From Candidatus Solibacter usitatus (GTDB lineage Bacteria; Acidobacteriota; Terriglobia; Bryobacterales; Bryobacteraceae), in assembly GCA_016213245.1 (NCBI GenBank), contig JACRBC010000077.1, positions 1 to 54,205 on the forward strand: a DNA stretch of 54,205 nucleotides. Reading direction: 5' to 3'. Positions 23,133 to 30,694 of this stretch are shown piece after piece (within the stretch, counting starts at the first letter, position 1; each line of letters begins with the position of its first letter). The notes beneath the pieces were generated by a model. It ran no database searches, was not told the origin of the DNA, and saw only the letters and a list, made by a program, of their open reading frames with translations. Position numbers and translations under genes: made by a program.

Positions 23133-24709
23133 TGGTTGAACCGTGAAACACCTCGCCAGATCTCGACGGCCGGCGAATCCTTCTCAGCGTAGATTCTGAC
23201 ACATTCGTAGCGCCGCGGGCCTCTCCGCATGCGCCACATCGCCTGCGACACGCGGTCGCCCTGGATGGCGATGGCCCACTCCTCCCACAGCATCAGGTCG
23301 GGCCGGGCGGCGGCTGCGTCCCAGTAGGGCACGTCGCCTTCATGCAGCGATTCGCGCAGCGGGATACCCGCCTGACGCAGGATGCCCGTCTGGTCGCCGA
23401 AGCTCATGAAGATGCCCGCGCCGGGCTTGTACCGCGGCCGCAGGTAGTCGGCGGCGGCGGCGGTCCAGGCGCGCCGGCCGGCGGAGTTGGCCTGCGACTC
23501 CCGCCAGCAGATCCAGTTCTCCTTGCGCGGATAGCCGATCCATGGCGACACCGCTGCCATAATCACTACCACCGCCGCAACACCGCGGAGCTTCGCGGGC
23601 ATCAGCGCCACCAGCCCCGCCAGTCCCAGGCAGGCCAGCGGCAGCGCGTTCAAGCCGTAGCGCGTGTTGTACAGGGAATGCGGCCAGAGCTGCGGCACAT
23701 AGATCGGCGTTCCGCCGGTGTAGAGGCTCAACACGTAGAAGAGCGGCGCCGCCGCCAGCAGCAGGGCGGCCCACCAGCCGCGCTTGACCAGTACCGCGGC
23801 CAGTCCAACCATGCCCGCCCAGGCCAGCGGGCGTCCCAGGCAGAGCTCGGCCGCGGCGCGAAAGTACTGCCAGGCCGCGCCCCAATCGTGGTCGCCCGGG
23901 TAGCGCGGCAGCCCCGCGTCGAGCGACCGTTTGTAGATGGCCTGCGCCGACCAGGGGCCGTTGTAGAACTCCAGCGGGTTGGAGTAGAAGATCCAGTTGT
24001 GGGCGATCCAGTAAAGCGGCCCCAGCCCGGCGACAAGGCAGAAGGCCAGCGCGCCGCGCCAGCGCCGCTCGCCGCCGGCGGCGAAGAAGTAGAGCGCGGC
24101 GAACGGCAGCAGGAACCAGCCCTCGTAGCGCGTCAGCGCGCCGCACAGCGCGAACACGCCGCCCAGGACCGCATCCAGCGCCGAGCGCGTCTCTCTGAAC
24201 CGCGCGCAGGCGTACAGCAGCCCGCAGAGGAAGCACAGCCACATGGCCTCCGTCATCGGCGCGCTCTGCAAGGTGAGCAGGTTGGGATTCAGCGCGTATG
24301 CCGCAGCCGCAGCCGCGGCTGGCGCTTCGCTCCCGAAGATCCGGCGCACGGCCAGGTAGAGCAGCCAGCCGCCGGCAACGAAGCAAATACAAGCCGGCAG
24401 CGCCCCGCCGATGCCGCTGCGCCAGAGCGCGTCCACCTGCACGAAGGGCAGCATCAGCAGGTGCGGCAGCGGCAGCCAGACGGTGCCGATCTGCTCGTAG
24501 CCGGGCACGCGCGAGTCCAGGATGCGCCGCGCGATGTTCAGGTGCGCCTCGGCGTCGCCGTACCACAGCGTCCAGCCCTGCTGATGGGCGAGCCACGTGA
24601 ACGGCGCGCCCAGCGCGGCCAGCAGGCCCAGGACCGCCAGGCCCCGGCCGCCCGCCGGCCTAGAACGCCGTGAACTTGCGGAACTCTTCGAAGCGCCCTT
24701 CGATTTCAT
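23129..24709 (-). CDS. GT39/ArnT-like integral membrane glycosyltransferase
   Basis: A 526-residue polytopic protein with a basic N-terminus and roughly ten hydrophobic segments. The first periplasmic loop reads LWYGDAEAHLNIARRILDSR, with the D-A-E-A-H acidic motif typical of dolichyl- or polyprenyl-phosphate-sugar dependent transferases. Later features are LNPNLLTLQSAPMTEAMWL and ALTRYEGWFLLPFAALYFF. It probably transfers a sugar from a lipid carrier on the outer face of the membrane. The start at 24709 overlaps the upstream kinase gene by 50 nt; no better start is visible. A 4-nt overlap links it to dapF. Confidence 0.75.
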   Translation of the reverse strand: MKSKGASKSSASSRRSRPAGGRGLAVLGLLAALGAPFTWLAHQQGWTLWYGDAEAHLNIARRILDSRVPGYEQIGTVWLPLPHLLMLPFVQVDALWRSGIGGALPACICFVAGGWLLYLAVRRIFGSEAPAAAAAAAYALNPNLLTLQSAPMTEAMWLCFLCGLLYACARFRETRSALDAVLGGVFALCGALTRYEGWFLLPFAALYFFAAGGERRWRGALAFCLVAGLGPLYWIAHNWIFYSNPLEFYNGPWSAQAIYKRSLDAGLPRYPGDHDWGAAWQYFRAAAELCLGRPLAWAGMVGLAAVLVKRGWWAALLLAAAPLFYVLSLYTGGTPIYVPQLWPHSLYNTRYGLNALPLACLGLAGLVALMPAKLRGVAAVVVIMAAVSPWIGYPRKENWICWRESQANSAGRRAWTAAAADYLRPRYKPGAGIFMSFGDQTGILRQAGIPLRESLHEGDVPYWDAAAARPDLMLWEEWAIAIQGDRVSQAMWRMRRGPRRYECVRIYAEKDSPAVEIWRGVSRFNQ

Positions 24710-25571
24710 CGCGGGTCAGCGTGCGGAAACGATCGACGCCAAACTCCTCGCAGCAGAAGCTGCCCATTACCGAACCGTAGACCACGGCGCGGGCCATGTC
24801 CTCGTGCGTGGCGTCGTCCACGCCCACGCCGCGCGAGGCCAGGTAGCCTGTGAAGCCGCCGGCGAAGCAGTCGCCCGCGCCCGTCGGGTCCTTCAGCTTT
24901 TCCAGAATGAATCCCGGCACGCTGAAGTAGCCGCCCTCGTGAAAGAGCGTGGCGCCGTACTCGCCGCGTTTGATCACCAGGATCTTCGGACCAAGCGCGC
25001 GGATCTTCTCCGCCGCCCGCTTCAGGTTGCTCTCGCCGGAGAGCATCTTCGCCTCGCTGTCGTTGATCAGCAGGAAGCTCCAACCTTTGAGCGTCTCCAG
25101 AAGCTCGGCGCGGAAGTCGTTGATCCAGTAGTTCATCGTGTCGCCGCCCACCAGCCGCAACTCCGGCATCTGGTCGCGCACGGCTTTCTGCAGCCCGGGC
25201 TGGATGTTGCCGAGCATCAGGTAGGGCTGCGTCTTGTAAGCGGCCGGCAGCTTGGGGTCGAAGCCGGCGAAGACGTTCAGCTCGGTGACCAGCGTCTGCC
25301 GGTCGTTCATATCCTGGCTGTAAACGCCCTCCCAGAAGAAGCACTTGCCGGGCACGCGCTCCAGTCCTTCCAGGCCGATGTCGCGCAAGGCCAGCAGCGC
25401 GGTGTCTTCATCCGCGAAGTCGTCGCCGACCACGGCCACGATATCGGTCTTGGTGAAATAGCTGGCCGCCAGGGCGATATAGGTGCAGGCGCCGCCGAGC
25501 ATCCGGTCGACTTTGCCCGCCGGGGTGGTGACTCCGTCGTAGGCGACGGATCCGACAACAACAAGAGACAG
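24660..25571 (-). CDS. PfkB-family carbohydrate kinase, probable CTG start
   Basis: Ribokinase-fold kinase with the C-terminal signature DPTGAGDCFAGGFTGYLAS, VVGDDFADED and LLINDSEAKMLSGE. The first ATG (25502) opens at MLGGACTYIALAASYF, which already lies inside the domain. The family N-terminal strand is encoded upstream in the same frame as SLVVVGSVAYDGVTTPAGKV, and the only start-like codons there are CTG (25571) or ATT (25580). TACAAT lies 7 nt before the CTG, so a leaderless CTG start is proposed (303 residues); 25502 is the conservative alternative. Substrate unknown. The downstream glycosyltransferase gene overlaps. Confidence 0.8.
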   Translation of the reverse strand: MSLVVVGSVAYDGVTTPAGKVDRMLGGACTYIALAASYFTKTDIVAVVGDDFADEDTALLALRDIGLEGLERVPGKCFFWEGVYSQDMNDRQTLVTELNVFAGFDPKLPAAYKTQPYLMLGNIQPGLQKAVRDQMPELRLVGGDTMNYWINDFRAELLETLKGWSFLLINDSEAKMLSGESNLKRAAEKIRALGPKILVIKRGEYGATLFHEGGYFSVPGFILEKLKDPTGAGDCFAGGFTGYLASRGVGVDDATHEDMARAVVYGSVMGSFCCEEFGVDRFRTLTRDEIEGRFEEFRKFTAF

Positions 25572-25635
25572 TGTTTGAATTGTAGCCGCAGCGGAGCGGC
25601 CGCCTCAGCCTCGACGGTAGAATGGAGGGCAGGCC

Positions 25636-26784
25636 ATGGAATACTTGCGCAGGTGGGGCCCCATGCTGGTGGTGATCGTGCTCACGCTCGCCATGCAGGT
25701 GTACGTCGCCCGCCGCCTGTCGAACCATGCGGCGATGCGGCGCAGCCGGGTCCTGCAAACAGGGCTGCTGGCGGCGCTCGTGCTGGCCAGCGTCTGGATG
25801 GCGGTGCTGGTGCCCTACTGCATGCAGCACGAAAGCCAGCTCTTTCCCCCCGCGCTGGTGACGTGGCTGATGGCGCTCTCGCTCGCCTGGGTCATCGCCA
25901 TGATCTCAGCCACGCTGCTGGCGCGGCTTTCGCCGCCGCCCCAGTTCGACCCCTCGCGCCGCCGCCTGCTGGCCATGACGGCGCCCGTGGTGGCCGCCGC
26001 GCCGCTGCTTTCGGCCGGCTTCGGAGCCGTAGTGGCCCGCGCCGGCGCCCGGCTGGAGGAGATCGACGTCTGGATCCCCGGGCTGCCGGCGGACCTCCGC
26101 GGCATCCGCCTGGTGCAGTTGACCGACATCCACTACGGCCCCTTCTTCGGCCGCGCCGAACTGGAGCGCGCCGTGGCCATGGCCAACGAGACGCGCGCCC
26201 ACCTTGCGTTCATCACCGGCGACCTCATCACCCGGCGGGGCGACAATCTGGACGGCTGCTTGCAGGTCCTGCGCAATCTGCGCGCCGAAGCGGGCGTCTT
26301 CGGCTGCCACGGGAACCACGAAGACTACGCCGGCGCCAAACGCTACGTCACCGCGCAGGCCGCACTCATGGGATTCCGGTTCCTCCGCCAGCAGGCCTCG
26401 CCGCTCAAGTTCGGCTCATCGACGCTCAACCTGGTGGGATATGATTACCAGCGCATGGGCGGCCCACAGCTCGAAGACGCCGAGTCCATGGTGCGCCCCG
26501 GCGCCGTGAACCTCCTGCTGTCGCACTCGCCGGCGGTGTTCCCGCGCGCCGCCGCGGCGGGCTTCCAGCTCACGCTGGCCGGCCACACCCACGGCGGGCA
26601 GGTGAACGTCGAGATCCTCAGCGACCATCTGAACGTGGCGCGTCTCTTCACCCCCTATGTGAAAGGAGCCTACTCGCTTGGCAACTCGCGGCTCTACGTC
26701 AGCTCCGGGCTGGGCACCGTCGGCGTGCCCGTGCGGCTCGGCGCGCCCCCGGAGGTCAGCCTGATCCGACTGTGCGGCGCCTGA
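25636..26784 (+). CDS. Membrane-anchored metallophosphoesterase
   Basis: A 382-residue protein. Residues 1-110 contain several hydrophobic segments; a Tat-like SRRRLLAM follows at about 108-115, then another hydrophobic run. From about residue 150 it is a calcineurin-like phosphoesterase: LVQLTDIHYGPF, FITGDLITRRGD, CHGNHEDYAGA, LLLSHSPAVF and LAGHTHGGQVN, a complete dimetal site. The layout resembles YkuE/YaeI-type enzymes acting on membrane lipids such as UDP-diacylglucosamine, but specificity is not shown. SD GGAGGG precedes the ATG. The next phosphoesterase gene overlaps its end by 13 nt. Confidence 0.88.
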   Translation: MEYLRRWGPMLVVIVLTLAMQVYVARRLSNHAAMRRSRVLQTGLLAALVLASVWMAVLVPYCMQHESQLFPPALVTWLMALSLAWVIAMISATLLARLSPPPQFDPSRRRLLAMTAPVVAAAPLLSAGFGAVVARAGARLEEIDVWIPGLPADLRGIRLVQLTDIHYGPFFGRAELERAVAMANETRAHLAFITGDLITRRGDNLDGCLQVLRNLRAEAGVFGCHGNHEDYAGAKRYVTAQAALMGFRFLRQQASPLKFGSSTLNLVGYDYQRMGGPQLEDAESMVRPGAVNLLLSHSPAVFPRAAAAGFQLTLAGHTHGGQVNVEILSDHLNVARLFTPYVKGAYSLGNSRLYVSSGLGTVGVPVRLGAPPEVSLIRLCGA

Positions 26785-27512
26785 TTCTCAGCGACATCCA
26801 CTCGAACCTTGAGGCTCTGGAGACCGTGCTGCGCCACGCCGAGGGCGGCTACGACCAGGTGGTGTGCTGCGGTGACGTCGCTGGCTACAATGCCTCGCCC
26901 GTGGAGGTGGCCGCCTGGGCCAGGGAGCACGCCGGCGTGATCGTGCGCGGCAACCACGACCGCGCCTGTGGCGGCATCGAGGATCTGGAGTGGTTCAACC
27001 CCGCGGCTCGTATCGCCGCCATCTGGAGCATGAATGAGCTGGGGGAGGACGCCCAGGAGTGGCTGCGCGCGCTGCCCGCCGGCCCGCTCAGCTTCGACAC
27101 CTTCCAGCTCTGCCACGGCTCTCCGGGCGGAGAAGACGACTACCTGGCCGACGGCCACGACGTGGAGCCGCTCAAGGATCTCCTCACGCGCCGCATCTGC
27201 TTCGCCGGCCACACCCACATCCAGACCGGCTGGAGCTGGCAGCGCGGCGGTTTGCAGCGCCTGCCGCGGCCCGCGCCCTCGCAGGAGGAGCGCGTCATCG
27301 ACCTCGATCCCGATTACCTCTATCTGGTCAACCCCGGCTCTGTGGGCCAGCCGCGGGACGGCGATCCGCGCGCCGCCTACGCCATCTGGGACGACGCCGG
27401 CCACCTGCTCTACTTCCGCCGCGCGCGCTACAACGTCCGCGCCGCCCAGATGCGCATCATGGACGCCGGCCTGCCGCCTTCACTGGCCGACCGGCTGGCC
27501 TTGGGGCGCTGA
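26772..27512 (+). CDS. Cytosolic metallophosphoesterase (calcineurin-like)
   Basis: A 246-residue calcineurin-like phosphoesterase with GTG start. Motifs in order are LILSDIHSNLEAL, VCCGDVAGYNASP, IVRGNHDRACGG, FQLCHGSPGGEDDY, CFAGHTHIQTGW and LVNPGSVGQPRDGDPRAAY. The GDxVGY-type second motif and the NPGSVGQPRD ending are typical of the YfcE/MJ0936-like group of small phosphodiesterases. No signal peptide. Translationally coupled to the membrane-anchored paralog upstream (13-nt overlap). The end overlaps the convergent uvrC gene by 33 nt. Confidence 0.88.
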   Translation: MRRLILSDIHSNLEALETVLRHAEGGYDQVVCCGDVAGYNASPVEVAAWAREHAGVIVRGNHDRACGGIEDLEWFNPAARIAAIWSMNELGEDAQEWLRALPAGPLSFDTFQLCHGSPGGEDDYLADGHDVEPLKDLLTRRICFAGHTHIQTGWSWQRGGLQRLPRPAPSQEERVIDLDPDYLYLVNPGSVGQPRDGDPRAAYAIWDDAGHLLYFRRARYNVRAAQMRIMDAGLPPSLADRLALGR

Positions 27513-29315
27513 GCCGTCCAGCGCGGCGCGCAACTTCGCCGCCGCCGCCTTGCCGATGGCCGCGGCCAGCTCCGCCTCGCCGGCGGCCTTCACGCCCGAC
27601 AGGCTCCCAAAGGTCTTCAGCAGCTTCTCCACCGTGCGCGGCCCGACGCCGGGAATCGACTTCAGCTCGCTGGTGAGCGTGCGCGCGTCGCGCCGGCTGC
27701 GGTGGAAGGTGACGGCGAAGCGGTGCGCCTCGTCGCGCACCATCTGCACCAGGTGCAGCACCGGCGAGCTGCGGTCCAGAACGACGGGCTCGTCCTCGCG
27801 GCCGTGGACGTAGAGGATCTCCTCGCGCTTGGCCAGCGACGCCAGCGGCTGGTTCAGAACGCCCAGCGCCTCCAGCGACTCGGCCGCTGCGTGCAGTTGC
27901 CCCAGCCCGCCGTCGATCAGCACCAGCCCCGGCATCGGCCCGCCCTCTTCCTGCACGCGCTTGTAGCGCCGGGTGACCACCTCGCGCATCGACGCGAAGT
28001 CGTCGTTGCCCTCCACCGTGCGAATGATGAACTTGCGGTAGGCGGACTTCTTCATCCGCCCGTCCTCCCACACCACCATGCTGGCCACCTGGTCGGTCCC
28101 CTGGATGTGCGAGATGTCGAAGCACTCGATGCGCCGCGGAGCGTCGGGCAGCCCGAGCGCCTCCTCCAGCGCCGCGCTGATGGCCCGCGAGGTGGGCTTC
28201 AGCACGCGGAAGCGCTGCTCGAAGCTGTGCCTCGCGTTGGAGCCCACCAGCTCCAGCAGCGCCTTCTTCTCACCGCGCTGCGGGCTGTGGATCTCCACCT
28301 TGCGGCCGCGCTTCTCGCTCAGGATCTCCTCCAGCACCTCGCGGTCGTCCAGTTCCAGCGGCACGTGGATGCCCGCCGGCACCGGCTGCCCGGAGCTGTA
28401 CACCTGCATGAGCAGCGTGCTGAAGAACTCCTGCCCGTCCGGTTCCGCCACGTCCTCCCAGAAGAACTCGCGGCGGTCCACGATCCGGCCGTTGCGCAGG
28501 TGGAAGAGGTTCACGGCCACCTGCGGCGCCTCCACGTGCCAGGCGAAGATGTCGGTGTCGTTGCCGGAGGCGGCGGCCATCTTCTGCTTCTCCGCCACCT
28601 CCTCCACGGTGGCCATCAGGTCGCGCAGGGCGGCGGCGTGCTCGAACTCCATCGCCTCGGACGCCTGCTCCATGCGGGCCCGCAGGCCGCCGGCAAGGTC
28701 CACCGTGCGCCCTTCCAGAAAGAGCCGCGCGTCGCGCACGCTCGCCGAGTAGTCCTCAGCGGTGGTCAGGCCCGCCACGCACGGCCCCAGGCAGCGGTGG
28801 ATGTGGTACTCCAGGCACGGGTGCGTGTGCTCGCGCTTGAAGTCCACCGTGCAGGAGGGGATCCTGAAGTGGCGGTGGACGAACTTCACCAGGCGGTGGG
28901 CCAGGTTGCCGGGGAAGTAGGGGCCGAAGTACTGGCCGTCCTTTCTCACACGCCGCGTCACGTAGACGCGCGGCCACTTCTCGTCGGTCAGCTTGATGTA
29001 GGGGTAGGTCTTGTCGTCGCGCAGCAGCACGTTGAAGCGCGGCTTGTACTGCTTGATCAGGTTGTTTTCGAGCGCCAGGGCCTCCTTTTCGTTGTCGACC
29101 AGGATGTAGTCCAGGGCCGCGGCTTCGCGGATCAGGCTGCCCGTCTTGGCCTCCGCCAGCCGGTCTTCGTTGAAGTAGCTGCGGACGCGGTTGCGCAGGT
29201 TCTTCGCCTTCCCGACGTAGAGGACCGTCCCGGCATCGTCCTTGTACAGGTAGACGCCCGGTTCAAGGGGCAATTGCGCGGCTTTTTGGCGGAGCGCGTC
29301 GGCGCTGGAACTCAT
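27480..29315 (-). CDS. uvrC: Excinuclease ABC subunit C
   Basis: Makes the dual incisions in nucleotide excision repair. The 611-residue protein has the N-terminal GIY-YIG nuclease (GVYLYKDDAGTVLYVGKAKN, RVRSYF), a UVR motif (MEFEHAAALRDLMATVEE), the RNase H-like C-terminal nuclease (IECFDISHIQGTDQVASMVV, LVLIDGGLGQLHAA) and a terminal helix-hairpin-helix (LKSIPGVGPRTVEKLLKTF). Length matches the family. It starts 22 nt (to GTG) from the divergent TPR gene, and its 3' end overlaps the convergent phosphoesterase by 33 nt. Confidence 0.96.
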   Translation of the reverse strand: MSSSADALRQKAAQLPLEPGVYLYKDDAGTVLYVGKAKNLRNRVRSYFNEDRLAEAKTGSLIREAAALDYILVDNEKEALALENNLIKQYKPRFNVLLRDDKTYPYIKLTDEKWPRVYVTRRVRKDGQYFGPYFPGNLAHRLVKFVHRHFRIPSCTVDFKREHTHPCLEYHIHRCLGPCVAGLTTAEDYSASVRDARLFLEGRTVDLAGGLRARMEQASEAMEFEHAAALRDLMATVEEVAEKQKMAAASGNDTDIFAWHVEAPQVAVNLFHLRNGRIVDRREFFWEDVAEPDGQEFFSTLLMQVYSSGQPVPAGIHVPLELDDREVLEEILSEKRGRKVEIHSPQRGEKKALLELVGSNARHSFEQRFRVLKPTSRAISAALEEALGLPDAPRRIECFDISHIQGTDQVASMVVWEDGRMKKSAYRKFIIRTVEGNDDFASMREVVTRRYKRVQEEGGPMPGLVLIDGGLGQLHAAAESLEALGVLNQPLASLAKREEILYVHGREDEPVVLDRSSPVLHLVQMVRDEAHRFAVTFHRSRRDARTLTSELKSIPGVGPRTVEKLLKTFGSLSGVKAAGEAELAAAIGKAAAAKLRAALDGSAPQGQPVGQ

Positions 29316-29325
29316 CGCGAGGGCC

Positions 29326-29331
29326 TATACT
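29326..29331 (+). promoter_or_regulatory. -10-like hexamer for a leaderless TPR lipoprotein transcript
   Basis: TATACT is followed by exactly 6 nt and then GTG at 29338, matching the TANNNT-N6-start pattern seen elsewhere in the window. No good -35 hexamer is visible. Confidence 0.4.
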
Positions 29332-29337
29332 TTGATT

Positions 29338-29766
29338 GTGGCACGCGTGTCTCTCACCCTCCTGTTCGCCGGCCTGCTGGCCTGCGCGCAACAGGCGAAG
29401 CCGTCCAAGCCGGAAGCCCAGCCGCCCAGGCCGCCCGCCCACGCCGAACCGGAAGAAGAGGACGCCGTTTCGACGCCAAAAGAGTACACCCTGAACCCCA
29501 TCCAGGCCCAGTCGGAGATCAAGATCGGGCAGTACTACATGAAGCGCGGCCGCTACAAAGCGGCGGCCGACCGCTTTGAAGAAGCCACCCGCTGGAACCC
29601 GGGCGCGGCCGAGGCCTATCTGCTGCTGGGCGGGGCCCAGGAGAAGCTCCGGGACGCCAAGGCGGCGCGCGCCGCCTACGAGAAGTACCTGGAACTCGCC
29701 CCCGGCGCCAAGGACGCCTCCGGGGTCAAGAAGCGGCTGGCGAAGCTGCCGCCGGACAAGAGCTAG
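29338..29766 (+). CDS. TPR lipoprotein
   Basis: A small exported protein of about 142 residues. After a hydrophobic segment, SLTLLFAGLLAC contains a lipobox ending in Cys, followed by QQAKPSKPEAQPPRPP, a Pro/Lys-rich linker. Residues about 60-130 hold two TPR units (IKIGQYYMKRGRYKAAADRF; AEAYLLLGGAQEKLRDAKAA). It is probably an outer- or inner-membrane adaptor in envelope assembly (inference). The GTG at 29338 fits a leaderless start; TTG at 29332 is in frame and would add two residues. The stop shares CTAG (29763-29766) with the convergent TIR gene. Confidence 0.72.
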   Translation: MARVSLTLLFAGLLACAQQAKPSKPEAQPPRPPAHAEPEEEDAVSTPKEYTLNPIQAQSEIKIGQYYMKRGRYKAAADRFEEATRWNPGAAEAYLLLGGAQEKLRDAKAARAAYEKYLELAPGAKDASGVKKRLAKLPPDKS

Positions 29767-30332
29767 CGCGCCTGCCGCCGGCGCAACTCCTTGCGGATCA
29801 TTTGGACGATCTTCTGCGCGCCGGCGCTGAAGTCCGGGAAGAGATCGATGTACTGGAGTTGCTGGCGGATGCGGGCCGGGACGCTACACTCCTCCAGGCG
29901 GGCGGGGATGAAGTAGATGTCGTCGAAGGGCGAGTGGCGGGCGCAGTCGAGCGCATAGCGCATCTCGCTTTGGAAGGCGCCGCGCTTGCTCACCGAGCGG
30001 CGCGACAGGCAGGCGATGAAGAAGTCGGCCGTCTCGATGGCGCCCTCGATGGCCCGCGGCCAGTTCTGGCCGGGCAGGAGTTTGCGGCGGTCCATCCAGG
30101 GGTCGAAGCCGGCCTCATGGAGGCACGTGAACAGACGCTCCACCGCGGCGCCATCTTCTTCGGCGTAGGCGAGGAAGATCCGGGTGCGGTGGCTGGCTGA
30201 GAACTCGACCTCGCCGTCGCGTCCGAGGCGGAAGACGCCCAGGCGCTCGATACCCACCCGCCGGCCCTCCTCCAGGCAGCGCCGGACGAGGCGGGCGACC
30301 TGGTCGGCGGAACGGGGGGGCGGGCTAGTCAC
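29763..30332 (-). CDS. TIR-domain protein with HU-like N-terminal segment
   Basis: A 189-residue protein with GTG start. Residues 49-189 form a TIR domain: RIFLAYAEEDGAAVERLF, the box-2-like AGFDPWMDRRKLLPGQNW, and FFIACLSRRSVSKRGAFQ then SEMRYAL, where Glu123 occupies the position of the catalytic glutamate of NAD-hydrolysing TIR domains. Residues 1-47 (QVARLVRRCLEEGRRVGIER then LGVFRLGRDG) resemble the helix-beta part of HU-like proteins and the small gene upstream. It overlaps that half-HU gene by 8 nt. A TIR NADase used in phage defence or signalling is possible; the trigger is unknown. Confidence 0.75.
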   Translation of the reverse strand: MTSPPPRSADQVARLVRRCLEEGRRVGIERLGVFRLGRDGEVEFSASHRTRIFLAYAEEDGAAVERLFTCLHEAGFDPWMDRRKLLPGQNWPRAIEGAIETADFFIACLSRRSVSKRGAFQSEMRYALDCARHSPFDDIYFIPARLEECSVPARIRQQLQYIDLFPDFSAGAQKIVQMIRKELRRRQAR

Positions 30333-30543
30333 GGGCCGGTCCTTTCGGCCGCACGGGGCGCTTCTCGAAGCGGATGGCCGGCTTGCGGCCTGGTACCAGC
30401 CGGCCGAGGCCGGGCAGGGCGACGGTCTGACCCTTCTTCAGGCGTTTGAGGATGTGTTCGACAGCCCGGTCGAGTTCGTCGGCGGCCTGAGTGTCGCTCT
30501 GGCCGTCCTTTTTGAGCAGTTGAATGAGCGCATGCCGTTTCAT
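30325..30543 (-). CDS. Short HU-like DNA-binding protein lacking the canonical arm
   Basis: A 72-residue basic protein: MKRHALIQLLKKDGQSDTQA, then ELDRAVEHILKRLKKGQTVA and LPGLGRLVPGRKPAIRF. The two N-terminal helices followed by a G-x-V-x-L-P-G-L-G-x-L strand match the dimerisation half of HU/IHF proteins (usual length about 90), but the long DNA-wrapping arm is replaced by a Lys/Arg/Pro tail. The ATG at 30543 starts the HU core; 30555 is an alternative. It is translationally coupled to the TIR gene (8-nt overlap), whose own N-terminus looks like a second half-HU, so the two may pair. Confidence 0.6.
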   Translation of the reverse strand: MKRHALIQLLKKDGQSDTQAADELDRAVEHILKRLKKGQTVALPGLGRLVPGRKPAIRFEKRPVRPKGPARD

Positions 30544-30679
30544 GGCCGCGAGCATGGACCAACGCCGCGGATTCCTGCTCGACGGAAATAGCCTGATTCG
30601 CACAAGCCCAGCGTTTTCAAACAGGTGGCGGGGGCGACTTTTTTTGCTTCCCCTGTGAACGGCTCGTTTTCGCCCGGCG

Positions 30680-30685
30680 TACAAT
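30680..30685 (+). promoter_or_regulatory. -10-like element upstream of sulfatase
   Basis: TACAAT sits 9 nt before the ATG at 30695, predicting a transcript that starts at or within about 3 nt of the start codon. No SD sequence is present between them. Confidence 0.4.
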
Positions 30686-30694
30686 GCTGGTGTC

